Source: Dysgonamonadaceae bacterium
GTDB lineage: Bacteria; Bacteroidota; Bacteroidia; Bacteroidales; Azobacteroidaceae
Reading direction: 5' to 3'
DNA: 64,000 bases
Assembly: GCA_031289145.1 (NCBI GenBank)
Contig: JAITQA010000115.1
Span: 32,229-96,228 of the forward strand
Each line of letters starts with the position of its first letter. Position 1 is the first letter of the stretch. Positions 1 through 8,553 of the stretch are shown here, one piece after another. The notes beneath the pieces were generated by a model that was given only the letters and a program-made list of their open reading frames with translations, ran no database searches and was not told the DNA's origin. Position numbers and translations under genes: made by a program.

Positions 1-772
1 TACAATTGAATTTGCGCAAGTGACGATACCCGGCAACGAAAAAGTGAAGGCGATAGCCCATAGTGGCGCAGCGTCCGGTGTGATTACAGCAAGTAACAAA
101 GTCTATACCTGGGGATACAACGGCTACGCTGCCTTAGGCATAGGAAGCACTACTTCCATGAGTTCTCCTACAATTGTAGTTATTAACTCCGCACCGGCAG
201 GAGAGTCTTACGGTAAGCTTGTACTTTCAAATGCCGCCGGCGCCTTAGTGACGGAAGACGGCACAAAGATGTACCGCTGGGGAAACAATTATTTAGGCTT
301 GGGGACCACCACAACCTCTCCCATAGGAGTAACTTTACCTGCGTTTGAAGTAGGAGAGAAGATAGTGGCTGTCGGCGTTCCGCGCTGGCGTTATAACAGC
401 TTCTATGGCATGAGTATTATGATTGCCACCAATTTGGGCAACATCTATGCAGCAGGGAGGAACAATGGCGATTCTGCCTCGGCAGGAGCAGGTGGAGCGA
501 ATGCAGGAAAATTGGGCGTAATAACCATCACTTCCGGTACAAAAATAACTAATATCAGTGGATTCACACAGATACAAGACCATGGTATCTATTCCGGTAC
601 GCAGGTTACAGATATCACCATTGGTCAGCATACTGCGATTATTACTACCGGTACAAATGCCGCTTATGGCTCTCTTGCCGATTATACGGCCTACGGTTCA
701 GGATATAACAATTATAATATGATAGGTACTTCATCTTCTGCTACAAGGGTGTTTTCGTCAGTGAAAAAGTAA
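1..772 (+). CDS. RCC1-repeat protein, C-terminal part (5' truncated by window edge)
   Basis: The reading frame is open from base 2, so the gene starts upstream of the window; an internal GTG at 20 is not a convincing start. The visible protein is built of RCC1-type beta-propeller blades, recognisable by recurrent YTWGYN and YRWGNN cores followed by LG-G and a run of S/T. RCC1 propellers are binding scaffolds; no enzymatic residues are visible. It is followed after 28 bp by a paralogue with the same repeat type that does carry a signal peptide, so this one is probably also exported. No T9SS C-terminal domain is visible at its end (it finishes VFSSVKK). Partner or ligand unknown. Confidence 0.75.
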   Translation, partial: TIEFAQVTIPGNEKVKAIAHSGAASGVITASNKVYTWGYNGYAALGIGSTTSMSSPTIVVINSAPAGESYGKLVLSNAAGALVTEDGTKMYRWGNNYLGLGTTTTSPIGVTLPAFEVGEKIVAVGVPRWRYNSFYGMSIMIATNLGNIYAAGRNNGDSASAGAGGANAGKLGVITITSGTKITNISGFTQIQDHGIYSGTQVTDITIGQHTAIITTGTNAAYGSLADYTAYGSGYNNYNMIGTSSSATRVFSSVKK

Positions 773-800
773 TAAAAATAACTTATAAAAAACAAATAAT

Positions 801-2372
801 ATGAATTTCAATAAAATAATCAAATACTTACTCCTAGCCCTGTTCCTGATCGGCTCCATCGGCGTATCGGCTCAGGTTTCGATAGGCAGAAAAGACTCTG
901 TAGCACGCGGCGTGCTGGACGTAAATAATCCCCAAGGCCACAGCAATACAATGGGCATTGTTTTGCCCAAAGTGGAGAATCTTTTAGATGTGGAAAGCGT
1001 TCCCGGAGAGCCTGCTGTTCCGGGAACTGTAGTGTATGATTTGAACAGACAAGGCATTCGCCTAATGACAGCCGAACGCGGGTGGACAGATGTCCTGCTC
1101 GACGACGAAGGCATTAAAAAAGAAATATTTAACATTCTGGCTGTGGGCGCCGACTTTAAAGTAAAGTATGCCTCAATGGGACCTGGCCATTCCCTGTGTA
1201 TAGGGCAGGATGACAATGCCGTATATGTGACAGGCGACAACAGCAATGGACGCACCGGTATCGGACGAACAGAAGGCAACATGCCGTCTTTTACACTTAT
1301 TTTTGCACAACCGGTTGTCGATGTATCGGCAGGAAGCCTGCATTCGGCAGCTGTGGATGTGAGCGGACAGTTGTGGGTATGGGGAAACAATGCGGCTTAT
1401 CGGACAGGATTGCCCGACCTTGGTGCAGACGGAGATGTCGGCAATACAGGCACACCCACCCTTGTCACGACCGATAACGGCATCACCCCTTTATTTAGCG
1501 ACAACCCCGCAAATTCCACTTATAGCACTTATGGCAAAGCCATTCAGGTAGAAGCCGGCTGGACAAACACATTTGTGTTGACGGATAAAGGCGAAGTGTG
1601 GGGTGTGGGCACCGGTGGTGGAACAGGTGGTTCAGAAGGTTCTGCCGGAGTAGGGAGTAGTGATGTCACTACTTGGACAAAATTAACATTTACAGAACTT
1701 CCGGCAGGTGAAAAAATAGTGCAAATATCGTGCTCGGGGAATACCGCCGGCGCCTTAAGCGAAACAGGTAAACTGTGGACTTGGGGCGAAGCAGGCGCTA
1801 ATGCACTTGGAGTGGGAAACACTACCGACAGGAATACACCTATACAGGTAACAATACCCGGCAATGATCCCTTGTATATGGTAGCTATGGGCTTTGCTGC
1901 AAGCGCCGCCATTTCGGCAGATAAAAAACATTTATATACTTGGGGAAATGCCAATATGCATGGTCGGGGTAATACAGCTTATCCTTCACCCGGCGAGGCG
2001 CCGCTTCCCGGGGATTTTAACCCCACGGTCGATGAAATAACTTACGTTGCGGCGCAAAGATATGCCTACGGTGGTTTGGAAATTATTACATCAAAGGGGG
2101 TATATGGAACAGGAAGAAACACCGAGGCACAACTTGGAATCGGCAACGTTGTAACACCCCAAACCGGATGGGTTAAAATAAATATGACGGGAATTCCACT
2201 CGGAACGGTGTTTACAGGAGTAGCCAAAGGCGCCGGAAGTACGATTCTGGTGACAGGTGAAAATCTTTCAAGTCCCGAATCAAGTTACGTGGCTTACGGA
2301 ATGGGCGCTACTAACTTTCGGCAGTTGGGCGCTGTAACTACACCCAGAATTCCGACGCAGTTAACGAAGTGA
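801..2372 (+). CDS. Secreted RCC1-repeat beta-propeller protein
   Basis: 523 aa. A Sec signal peptide covers residues 1 to about 24 (hydrophobic LLLALFLIGSIGVSA, then Q). Residues about 25-105 (VSIGRKDS..GVLDVNNP..GIVLPKV..GTVVYDL) resemble the N-terminal region of many exported Bacteroidota proteins. From about residue 115 the protein consists of RCC1 blades (VWGNNAAYRTG, TWGEAGANALGVGN, YTWGNANMHGRGN, YGTGRNTEAQLGIGN). The family forms seven-bladed propellers used for protein or ligand binding. It is a tandem paralogue of the partial gene upstream. No lipobox and no obvious T9SS sorting domain were seen, so its final location (periplasm or outside) is open. Function unknown. Confidence 0.8.
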   Translation: MNFNKIIKYLLLALFLIGSIGVSAQVSIGRKDSVARGVLDVNNPQGHSNTMGIVLPKVENLLDVESVPGEPAVPGTVVYDLNRQGIRLMTAERGWTDVLLDDEGIKKEIFNILAVGADFKVKYASMGPGHSLCIGQDDNAVYVTGDNSNGRTGIGRTEGNMPSFTLIFAQPVVDVSAGSLHSAAVDVSGQLWVWGNNAAYRTGLPDLGADGDVGNTGTPTLVTTDNGITPLFSDNPANSTYSTYGKAIQVEAGWTNTFVLTDKGEVWGVGTGGGTGGSEGSAGVGSSDVTTWTKLTFTELPAGEKIVQISCSGNTAGALSETGKLWTWGEAGANALGVGNTTDRNTPIQVTIPGNDPLYMVAMGFAASAAISADKKHLYTWGNANMHGRGNTAYPSPGEAPLPGDFNPTVDEITYVAAQRYAYGGLEIITSKGVYGTGRNTEAQLGIGNVVTPQTGWVKINMTGIPLGTVFTGVAKGAGSTILVTGENLSSPESSYVAYGMGATNFRQLGAVTTPRIPTQLTK

Positions 2373-2514
2373 AAAGGTAAAAACTAAAAGGTAAAAGGTA
2401 ATAGTTCCTTAAGTGTCATGGTGGATTAGACCCTCCATCCCCCTTATAGGCGTTGTTTTTGTCTATTGTGGGACAAGGTGCAAATTCCATCGCTTATTTT
2501 AGTTTTTACCTTTT
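2372..2514. repeat. 18-bp inverted repeat with 107-bp spacer
   Basis: aaaaggtaaaaactaaaa at 2372-2389 is perfectly inverted at 2497-2514. Both arms belong to longer low-complexity runs of AAAGGTAAAA / TTTTACCTTT. The region between 2390 and 2496 holds no gene I can support. It lies between the RCC1 gene and the metal-transport operon and could fold in RNA. Confidence 0.6.
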
Positions 2515-2524
2515 ACCTTTTACT

Positions 2525-2555
2525 TTTGTTTTTCCAAAATTATCATGTACCTTTG
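2525..2555 (+). promoter_or_regulatory. Bacteroidota-type promoter for the ZnuA-like operon
   Basis: A -33 TTTG at 2525-2528 and a -7 TACCTTTG at 2548-2555 are separated by 19 bp, matching the Bacteroides consensus. It lies 26 bp upstream of the ATG at 2582. This supports that start over the longer open frame reaching back to 2453. Confidence 0.7.
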
Positions 2556-2581
2556 CATTGATTTTTGGAAAAGCATTACGT

Positions 2582-3451
2582 ATGAATAAAATTTCTGCAT
2601 TACCGGTTTTGTTATTGTTATTGTTTTCCTGTTCAAAAGCAGTGCAGCAGGAGAATCGTATTATGGTAACGATAGAACCGCAGCGTTATTTTGCCGAGCA
2701 GTTGGTTGACAGCCTTTTCCTTGTCAAAAGCTTGGTTCCGGCCGGAACCAGCCCGGAGACTTATGACCCTACACCCAATCAGATGGCTGAACTTGCACAT
2801 TCCAAGGCCTATTTTTGCATCGGACCTATCGGATTTGAAAACGCTTGGATAGACAAACTGAAAAAAAATTTTCCACAGGTGAATTTTTTTGACAACAGCG
2901 AAGGAATACAGTTCATTGCTTCAGGCGCCCTTCACAGACACGAAGGTAATCGTCAATATACCATCCATAGCGGCGTAGATCCCCATAGCTGGAATTCCCC
3001 GCGGGAAGCGCAGAAAATTGTCCGGAATATGTACGAAGCTTTGCTTGCAATTGACCCGGAAAATGAACCGGTATATACTGTAAATTTACAAAATTTATCC
3101 GATAAAATCAAGGAAATTGATGAAAAAACGGCATTGATTTTGAAACAATCTTCCCAAAAGGCTTTTATTATTTATCATCCTGCGCTGACTTATTTTGCCC
3201 GTGACTATGGTTTAACGCAATATTGTATCGAAACAGACGGCAAAGAACCTTCGCCCGAGCAGTTGAAAACCTTGATTGAAACAGCAAAAGAGCAAAATAT
3301 CAAGACTATTTTTATCCAGCAGGAATTTGACCGGAAGAATGCTGCGGTAATCGCACAGGAAACAGGATGTAAACTGTTTGTTATCAACCCCTTGTCGTAT
3401 AACTGGGGCGAAGAGATAATCCGAATTGCCAAAGCATTATCCGATGAATGA
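2582..3451 (+). CDS. ZnuA/TroA-like metal ABC transporter substrate-binding lipoprotein
   Basis: 289 aa. The start at 2582 is chosen because it directly gives a lipoprotein signal (LLLLLFSC, Cys17) and sits just after a good promoter; the frame is open further upstream but without signal-peptide logic. The TroA-type cluster A-1 fold is seen in PETYDPTPNQM (about 59-68, where ZnuA proteins have HDYEPTP), GVDPHSWNSP (His135), IIYHPALTYFARDYGL (His199) and KEPSPEQL. The first usual His ligand appears replaced in the PET-YDPTP motif, so metal preference is uncertain. The gene overlaps the ABC ATPase gene by 8 bp, which indicates translational coupling. Likely role: capture of Zn2+ or Mn2+ in the periplasm. 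Confidence 0.85.
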   Translation: MNKISALPVLLLLLFSCSKAVQQENRIMVTIEPQRYFAEQLVDSLFLVKSLVPAGTSPETYDPTPNQMAELAHSKAYFCIGPIGFENAWIDKLKKNFPQVNFFDNSEGIQFIASGALHRHEGNRQYTIHSGVDPHSWNSPREAQKIVRNMYEALLAIDPENEPVYTVNLQNLSDKIKEIDEKTALILKQSSQKAFIIYHPALTYFARDYGLTQYCIETDGKEPSPEQLKTLIETAKEQNIKTIFIQQEFDRKNAAVIAQETGCKLFVINPLSYNWGEEIIRIAKALSDE

Positions 3452-4178
3452 AGTATTGGTCGACATACGGAATATGAGCGCCGGTTACGATGGCAATTTG
3501 GCGCTGAAAGAGGTTTCCCTACAAGTTTTCGAGCAGGATTTTTTGGGAATCATCGGGCCGAACGGAGGCGGAAAAACGACTTTGATTAAAACGATCCTCG
3601 GTCTGATTAAGCCGGTTTCGGGCGTTATTACCAAAAATAGCGCTTTGAAAGAAAATATCGGTTATATGCCGCAAACCAATTTGATTGATACACAGTTTCC
3701 GATCTTGGTTGCGGAAGTGGTCGAATCGGGTTTGATGGCCGGTAAAGGCTTGTCTACATCCGAGAAGAAAAAAAAGGTACAGGCTGTAATCAGTGAGATG
3801 GGTATCGAAACTATTGTGGATAAAGCGATTGGTGAATTATCGGGGGGACAGTTGCAAAGAACCTTATTGGCACGGGCTATTGTCAACGACCCGGTATTAT
3901 TGATTTTAGACGAGCCTAACGCTTATGTGGACAAACGGTTTGAATCCCGATTCTATCAGTTATTGCAGGAAATCAACCGGAGGACTGCGATAATGCTGGT
4001 TTCTCATGATATAGGAACCGTCATTTCCAACGTGAAAAATATTGCTTGCGTAAATGAAACCTTGCATTATCATTCCGGAACGGATGTGACCGGCGACTGG
4101 TTGGAAGAACATTTGGCTTGTCCTTTCGAAGTGATTGCACATGGGGATGTTCCGCACAGAGTTTTAAAAAAGCATTGA
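3444..4178 (+). CDS. ABC transporter ATP-binding protein, ZnuC-like
   Basis: 244 aa from the ATG at 3444, which overlaps the preceding stop; a TTG at 3426 is less likely. The complete nucleotide-binding domain shows Walker A GPNGGGKTTL, a Q-loop near YMPQTN, signature LSGGQLQR, Walker B VLLILDEPNAYVD and switch His in VSHD. Together with the substrate-binding protein it looks like the energising half of a zinc/manganese importer. The membrane permease (ZnuB family) expected next is absent; instead an AEC-family carrier follows after 2 bp. The partner permease is therefore either encoded elsewhere or replaced. Cytoplasmic, membrane-associated. Confidence 0.88.
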   Translation: MNEVLVDIRNMSAGYDGNLALKEVSLQVFEQDFLGIIGPNGGGKTTLIKTILGLIKPVSGVITKNSALKENIGYMPQTNLIDTQFPILVAEVVESGLMAGKGLSTSEKKKKVQAVISEMGIETIVDKAIGELSGGQLQRTLLARAIVNDPVLLILDEPNAYVDKRFESRFYQLLQEINRRTAIMLVSHDIGTVISNVKNIACVNETLHYHSGTDVTGDWLEEHLACPFEVIAHGDVPHRVLKKH

Positions 4179-4180
4179 CG

Positions 4181-5128
4181 ATGGTAAACTTTTTATTTTC
4201 GCTGAATGTGGTTGCGCCGCTTTTTGTCTTGATGGCTATCGGATATATCGTGCGGCAGATCAAGTTTATTTCCGACGATTTTCTGTCGCAATTGAACCGT
4301 TTTGTCTTTAAATTTCTGTTGCCGGTGATGCTTTTTCAAGATATCCGCCTTTCTTATCAGGGCGATTTTTCCAATACGAAACTTATTTTTACATCCTTGT
4401 CGGGGATTTCCCTTATTATCCTTTTTTCTTTTTTGATTGTTCCGCTGCTGATCAAGCGGAATGCCCAACGCGGCAGTATTATTCAAGGGATTTACCGGAG
4501 TAATTTTCTGATTTACGGACTTCCGCTGGCTACGGGAATGTATGGGAAAGATGCTGTGGCGACTATTTCCATGCTAATGGGAATTATGATTCCATTTTAC
4601 AATGTCGCTGCCGTTATTATTTTATCTATCTATTCCGAATCGACTACACACAAAATCACTTTTCGCAGCGTTTTGAAAGACGTTGTCACAAATCCATTGA
4701 TTCTCGGTTCTTTTTTTGGTTTGTTAGGCGGCGCGATTCATTTGAAATTGCCACCTTTTATGGAATTGTCTATTGGTCAGTTAGCCGGAACGGCAGCTCC
4801 TTTGGCCCTGTTTGTTATGGGAGGAGAGTTTCGTTTCCGGAGTTTGCGGAATAATATTTACAAAGTAGTTGCCGTAAGCTTAGTCCGGCTGATAATCGTT
4901 CCTGTGATTGCCTTGTATTGTTTTGTACAAATGGGTTTCCGGAATGTTGAATTAAGCGTGCTACTCACCATTTTTGCCACACCGACTGCTATGGCCAGCT
5001 ATATCATGGCAAAAAACATGGGAAACGACGGCGAACTGTCCGGCCAGATCGTGGTGCTGACGACAGCCTGCTCCTGTCTTACGATTTTTTTCCTGATTTA
5101 CTTCCTTCGATCGTGGGGTTATTTATAG
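4181..5128 (+). CDS. AEC (auxin efflux carrier) family permease
   Basis: 315 aa from the ATG at 4181, 2 bp after the ABC ATPase stop; the open frame extends back to 4118 but overlaps that gene. About ten hydrophobic segments are visible in two halves (from NFLFSLNVVAPLFVLMAIGYIV to TACSCLTIFFLIYFL), with the AEC-typical RSNFLIYGLPLATGMYG and ATPTAMASYIMA regions. Family members export or import organic anions such as malate, or similar solutes. It lacks the fold of an ABC permease, so it is unlikely to be the literal third subunit of the upstream transporter, although spacing shows co-transcription. Substrate unknown. Confidence 0.85.
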   Translation: MVNFLFSLNVVAPLFVLMAIGYIVRQIKFISDDFLSQLNRFVFKFLLPVMLFQDIRLSYQGDFSNTKLIFTSLSGISLIILFSFLIVPLLIKRNAQRGSIIQGIYRSNFLIYGLPLATGMYGKDAVATISMLMGIMIPFYNVAAVIILSIYSESTTHKITFRSVLKDVVTNPLILGSFFGLLGGAIHLKLPPFMELSIGQLAGTAAPLALFVMGGEFRFRSLRNNIYKVVAVSLVRLIIVPVIALYCFVQMGFRNVELSVLLTIFATPTAMASYIMAKNMGNDGELSGQIVVLTTACSCLTIFFLIYFLRSWGYL

Positions 5129-5141
5129 ATTCGGGCGTTTA

Positions 5142-6806
5142 TTATCCGAGATCATTGTAAAGATAACGCTTGATACTTTTTTTCGGCGTTTTCTCAAATT
5201 CGTTCGGATGCAACCTTATTTCTGCAATTTTTTCGTAAGCGGCCACCATCTTGTTCAGGGTATCTTTGTTCTTATTCATGATAGCAGGCAAGTCTTCCTG
5301 TGAAATACCGGCCTGGCTGACAGCTTCATAATCCGGCACTACCAAGGCAATCAGCCGATAGTTTTTTTCGATCAGCAAACTTTCCATCACAAAGGGAAGA
5401 TTGTTCAACTTGGCTTCGATTTCTTCAGGATAGATATTTTGTCCGTTCGGACCAAGAATCATGTTTTTCGAACGGCCCCGGATAAAGATATTGTGGTCTT
5501 TGTCGATAGTGCCCAAGTCGCCGGTTCTTAGCCAGCCGTCGTCTGTAAATGCGGCTTTGGTAGCGGCTTCGTTTTTGTAATAACCTGCCATCACATTTTG
5601 TCCCTTGACCTGAATTTCGCCTACAATCGTATAAGGGTCTTCCGAATCAATCCTGACTTGCATACAGCCCAGAACCTTACCGCAGGAATGTGGAACAAAA
5701 TTTTCACACAACGAAAAACTAATCAAAGGTGCACATTCGGTCATCCCGTAACCCACTGAAATCGGAAATTTGATTTTCAGCAAAAAATCTTCCACTTCAC
5801 TGCTGAACGGTGCGCCCCCGATAATAACCTGTCTAAATTTTCCACCCATGGCTGTTATCAATCTTTCCCTTATCTGGGCATAAATCCGGGTATTTATTAC
5901 CGGGATTTGCAAGGCGAAAGCCATTGGTTTTTTTGATAATATTGGGATAATCATTCTCTTATATATCTTTTCCAGAATAAGCGGGACGGAAATGATTAAC
6001 TCCGGTTTGACTTCATCGAATGCTTGCACTAATATTTTCGGGGCGGGTGTTTTACCGAGAAGTGTTAAGAAAGTACCCTCGGTCAGCGCATATAGAAAAT
6101 CGAAAGCAGCGCCGTAGGTATGCGCCAAAGGTAGAAAAGACAACATTCTTTTTCCCCTTCCCAATTGAATCTCATCTTGCGCAAACGTCATATTGCCTGA
6201 CAAATTATCCCCGGTAATCATTACGCCCTTACTGAAACCGGTTGTGCCGGAAGTATAATTCAACACCACGATTTCATCATTTGAGTTATCGGAATATTTG
6301 ATGTCTTTTGTAGAAAATCCGTCCGGATATTTTTCTGCAAACTTATTGTCTAACTGCGGAATCAATATATCTAATTTTTCATTTTTCTTCTGGTGTAACA
6401 GGCAAAAATCCGAAAGGGAAATAACCCCCTTGACAGCCGGTATTTCATCTTTATTCAGATTTTCCCAGATGGCGGTGGAAGTGAAAAGCAAGCGGGAATC
6501 GGAATGGTTGATGATATGATGCACGTCGCTGGAATTGAATTCATGCAGAATCGGAACGATGATTGCACCGTATGTAACCGTCGCCAGATGAACGATACAC
6601 CAGCGGCTACTGTTCTTTCCGATAACGGCAATCTTATCTCCGGAGGTGATATTACACTCTTTAAAAAGAATATGTAATTTTTCAATCTCTTTTGCCAACG
6701 CTTCGTAAGTAAATATTTCTTTCGACCCGTAATCAGTTAAAGCCGGTAAGTCGAAATTTCTTTTAAAACTCTGCTCGTATAATTTAATATAAGTCGTCTG
6801 TTTCAT
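5142..6806 (-). CDS. AMP-forming long-chain acyl-CoA ligase-like protein
   Basis: 554 aa. Adenylate-forming enzyme: A3 core NYTSGTTGFSKG (about 183-194), A5 GYGMTE (352-357), A7 GWLRTGD (424-430), the GRSKNMI segment, and a C-terminal TPKKSIKRYLY with the adenylation Lys. The long-chain synthetase signature LPLAHTYG is also present. The reaction is fatty acid + ATP + CoA to acyl-CoA + AMP + PPi; the chain-length preference cannot be read from sequence. It is transcribed convergently with the AEC gene and divergently from the GntR regulator. FadR-type regulators often control such genes, but here murQ is the other neighbour. Confidence 0.88.
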   Translation of the reverse strand: MKQTTYIKLYEQSFKRNFDLPALTDYGSKEIFTYEALAKEIEKLHILFKECNITSGDKIAVIGKNSSRWCIVHLATVTYGAIIVPILHEFNSSDVHHIINHSDSRLLFTSTAIWENLNKDEIPAVKGVISLSDFCLLHQKKNEKLDILIPQLDNKFAEKYPDGFSTKDIKYSDNSNDEIVVLNYTSGTTGFSKGVMITGDNLSGNMTFAQDEIQLGRGKRMLSFLPLAHTYGAAFDFLYALTEGTFLTLLGKTPAPKILVQAFDEVKPELIISVPLILEKIYKRMIIPILSKKPMAFALQIPVINTRIYAQIRERLITAMGGKFRQVIIGGAPFSSEVEDFLLKIKFPISVGYGMTECAPLISFSLCENFVPHSCGKVLGCMQVRIDSEDPYTIVGEIQVKGQNVMAGYYKNEAATKAAFTDDGWLRTGDLGTIDKDHNIFIRGRSKNMILGPNGQNIYPEEIEAKLNNLPFVMESLLIEKNYRLIALVVPDYEAVSQAGISQEDLPAIMNKNKDTLNKMVAAYEKIAEIRLHPNEFEKTPKKSIKRYLYNDLG

Positions 6807-6829
6807 AGCACACTTTTTATAATTTTGTG

Positions 6830-6860
6830 CAAAAATATGAAAAAAATCGCACCAAACAAA
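6830..6860 (-). promoter_or_regulatory. Bacteroidota-type promoter for the acyl-CoA ligase gene
   Basis: Read on the minus strand, -33 TTTG (complement at 6857-6860) and -7 TATTTTTG (complement CAAAAATA at 6830-6837) are 19 bp apart. They lie 23 bp upstream of the start codon at 6806. Confidence 0.6.
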
Positions 6861-6901
6861 AAATATTGAAAGAAATTACCGTTACATATAAAAATAAAAC
6901 T

Positions 6902-6909
6902 TAATTTTG
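6902..6909 (+). promoter_or_regulatory. Possible -7 element for the GntR regulator
   Basis: TAATTTTG fits the TAnnTTTG consensus 17 bp before the ATG at 6927. No clear -33 TTTG lies at the right distance, so this is weak. Confidence 0.4.
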
Positions 6910-6926
6910 CAATTCAAAAATAACAC

Positions 6927-7661
6927 ATGGAAGACATTTTTTCGAAAATAGGAACTACGCAGACATTAAGCCAGAAGATTGAAAGAAGAATAGAAGAAGC
7001 TATTCAACAGAAGAAATTGGTACCGGGGAATAAACTTCCTTCGGAAAAAGAATTATGTTTATCGTTTGCCGTTAGTCGCACTGCGCTAAGGGAAGCATTG
7101 AGGCGTTTGAATGCCCGGGGGCTGATAGAGATAAAGAAAGGCAGCGGTATGTATGTCTCTGAGATCTGTATTGAAGACGCCGTCAAATCGCTGAATTTGT
7201 ATTACGACCTGAAATTTGATTCCAATCTTATCGCCCAAATGATTGAGATGCGGAGTCTTTTTGAACCTCAAATTGCTCGCTTGGCAGCAAGAAACCGTAC
7301 CAATGAAGATTTGGTGGTACTGAAGAACAATATTATAGAACTGGAAAAATGCAATCCGGATAATACCCAGATGGAAGCCGATATCATCAATCGCTTCCAT
7401 ACCAATGTTGCCAAAGCAACAGGTAATCCGATGATTATTGTGAGCATGGAGCCTATTTTTTCCCTTTTGCCACGGATGCGGAATTTTTTGTATGCCAATA
7501 TTGACGGAGAAAAAGAATATACGCTGGAATTTCAGAAAAATATTTACGATGCGATCGAAAAAAAGAACGACAAGGTGGCTCACGACGAGATGAGAACCCT
7601 GCTCAGAAGGACTCATGAAATTTACGATAAGCACTTAAAGACCTTCTTGTTAAAGAGATAA
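6927..7661 (+). CDS. GntR-family transcriptional regulator, FadR subfamily (FCD domain)
   Basis: 244 aa. An N-terminal winged helix-turn-helix (about 10-78) has the GntR pattern LSQKIERRIEEAIQQ..LVPGNKLPSEKEL...VSRTALREALRRLNARGLIEIKKGSGMYV. It is followed by an all-helical FCD ligand domain (about 100-235; EMRSLFEPQIARLAARN, then FHTNVAKATGNPMI, then HDEMRTLLRRTHEIYDKHL). FCD proteins usually bind carboxylates or sugar acids and repress catabolic genes. It ends 1 bp from the end of the convergent murQ gene. Operator-like palindromes of its subfamily type lie in the murQ/GT2 divergent region, making it the obvious candidate regulator of MurNAc catabolism; the ligand could be MurNAc-6-P, but that is inference. 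Confidence 0.85.
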   Translation: MEDIFSKIGTTQTLSQKIERRIEEAIQQKKLVPGNKLPSEKELCLSFAVSRTALREALRRLNARGLIEIKKGSGMYVSEICIEDAVKSLNLYYDLKFDSNLIAQMIEMRSLFEPQIARLAARNRTNEDLVVLKNNIIELEKCNPDNTQMEADIINRFHTNVAKATGNPMIIVSMEPIFSLLPRMRNFLYANIDGEKEYTLEFQKNIYDAIEKKNDKVAHDEMRTLLRRTHEIYDKHLKTFLLKR

Positions 7662-7662
7662 G

Positions 7663-8472
7663 TTATTTGCTTTCGACGGCGTCCAAGGCTTTTTTCACAG
7701 AGCCATATTTCAGGAGCATTTCTTTTGCTTCTTCTTTGGGTATCCGGAGTTCTTCGACGATCATCCGGGTGCCCCGTTCTACCAGTTTTTCGTTGGAGAG
7801 TTGCATGTTGACCATTTTGTTTCCTTTCACCCTGCCCATTTTAATCATCAGCGTGGTGGAAATCATATTCAGGATCAACTTTTGTGCAGTTCCGGCTTTC
7901 AGGCGGGTACTGCCGGTTACAAATTCCGGCCCTACAATTGCTTCTATTGGAAATTCAGCGGCTTGCGAAAGAGGAGAGTTCGGATTGCAGGTGATGCATC
8001 CGGTGAGTATCCCGTTTTTCCGGGCTTGATTGACGCCACCTATCACATAAGGCGTCGTTCCGGACGCAGCAATGCCAATCACCGTATCCGTTTGGTTGAT
8101 ATGGAAAGCCTGCAATTCTTCCCAGGCCCGGTCGGGATTATCTTCGGCCGCTTCTACCGCATTTCTTAAAGCGGTATCGCCTCCGGCTATCAATCCGATA
8201 ATGATGCCCGGAGAAACACCGAAAGTAGGGGGAATTTCAGATGCATCTAAAACACCCAGGCGGCCGCTTGTGCCGGCTCCCAAGTAAAAAACCCGTCCTC
8301 CCACCGACATCCGCTCCACTATTTTGTCAATAAGGGCTTCTATTTTGGGAATAACTTTTTTTATTGCTATATGTATTTTGGCATCTTCCTGATTGATACC
8401 GTCCAATAGCTCGTTTATGGACATTCGTTCCAAATTGTGGAATTCCGACGGGGATTCTGTGATACTTATCAT
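7663..8472 (-). CDS. murQ: N-acetylmuramic acid 6-phosphate etherase
   Basis: 270 aa from the ATG at 8472; ATG 8478 would add two residues, and the frame stays open to 8556 but that part is a poor protein. MurQ cleaves the D-lactyl ether of MurNAc-6-P to GlcNAc-6-P plus D-lactate in the cytoplasm. The SIS-fold signature YLGAGTSGRLGVLDASE (63-79) is followed by GIIIGLIAGGD and AVEAAED. Glu79 and Glu110 match the two glutamates known to be essential in E. coli MurQ (Glu83, Glu114). GPEFVTGSTRLKAGTAQK is also typical. The protein is slightly shorter than E. coli MurQ (298 aa). It lies divergently from the GT2/AmpG operon and convergently with the GntR regulator. No MurNAc kinase gene is adjacent. 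Confidence 0.95.
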   Translation of the reverse strand: MISITESPSEFHNLERMSINELLDGINQEDAKIHIAIKKVIPKIEALIDKIVERMSVGGRVFYLGAGTSGRLGVLDASEIPPTFGVSPGIIIGLIAGGDTALRNAVEAAEDNPDRAWEELQAFHINQTDTVIGIAASGTTPYVIGGVNQARKNGILTGCITCNPNSPLSQAAEFPIEAIVGPEFVTGSTRLKAGTAQKLILNMISTTLMIKMGRVKGNKMVNMQLSNEKLVERGTRMIVEELRIPKEEAKEMLLKYGSVKKALDAVESK

Positions 8473-8496
8473 AACCATATATATGTTAAAAACAAC

Positions 8497-8507
8497 TTGT
8501 ATTACAA
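8497..8507. promoter_or_regulatory. Candidate GntR/FadR operator 1 (murQ leader)
   Basis: TTGTATTACAA is a palindrome (TTGTA-T-TACAA) and fits the FadR-subfamily operator consensus TNGTNNNACNA. It lies between the predicted murQ transcription start and the murQ ATG, as expected for a roadblock or repression site. It belongs to an 18-nt sequence (8498-8515) repeated exactly at 8649-8666. Confidence 0.5.
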
Positions 8508-8553
8508 ATTTTTTTCTACCGTTAAAAATGAAATAAAATTTTTTTTTCGGTTC

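Noticed and set aside
2453..2581. N-terminal extension of the ZnuA-like protein
   Set aside because: It would place a strong promoter inside the gene and bury the lipoprotein signal; ATG 2582 is preferred.
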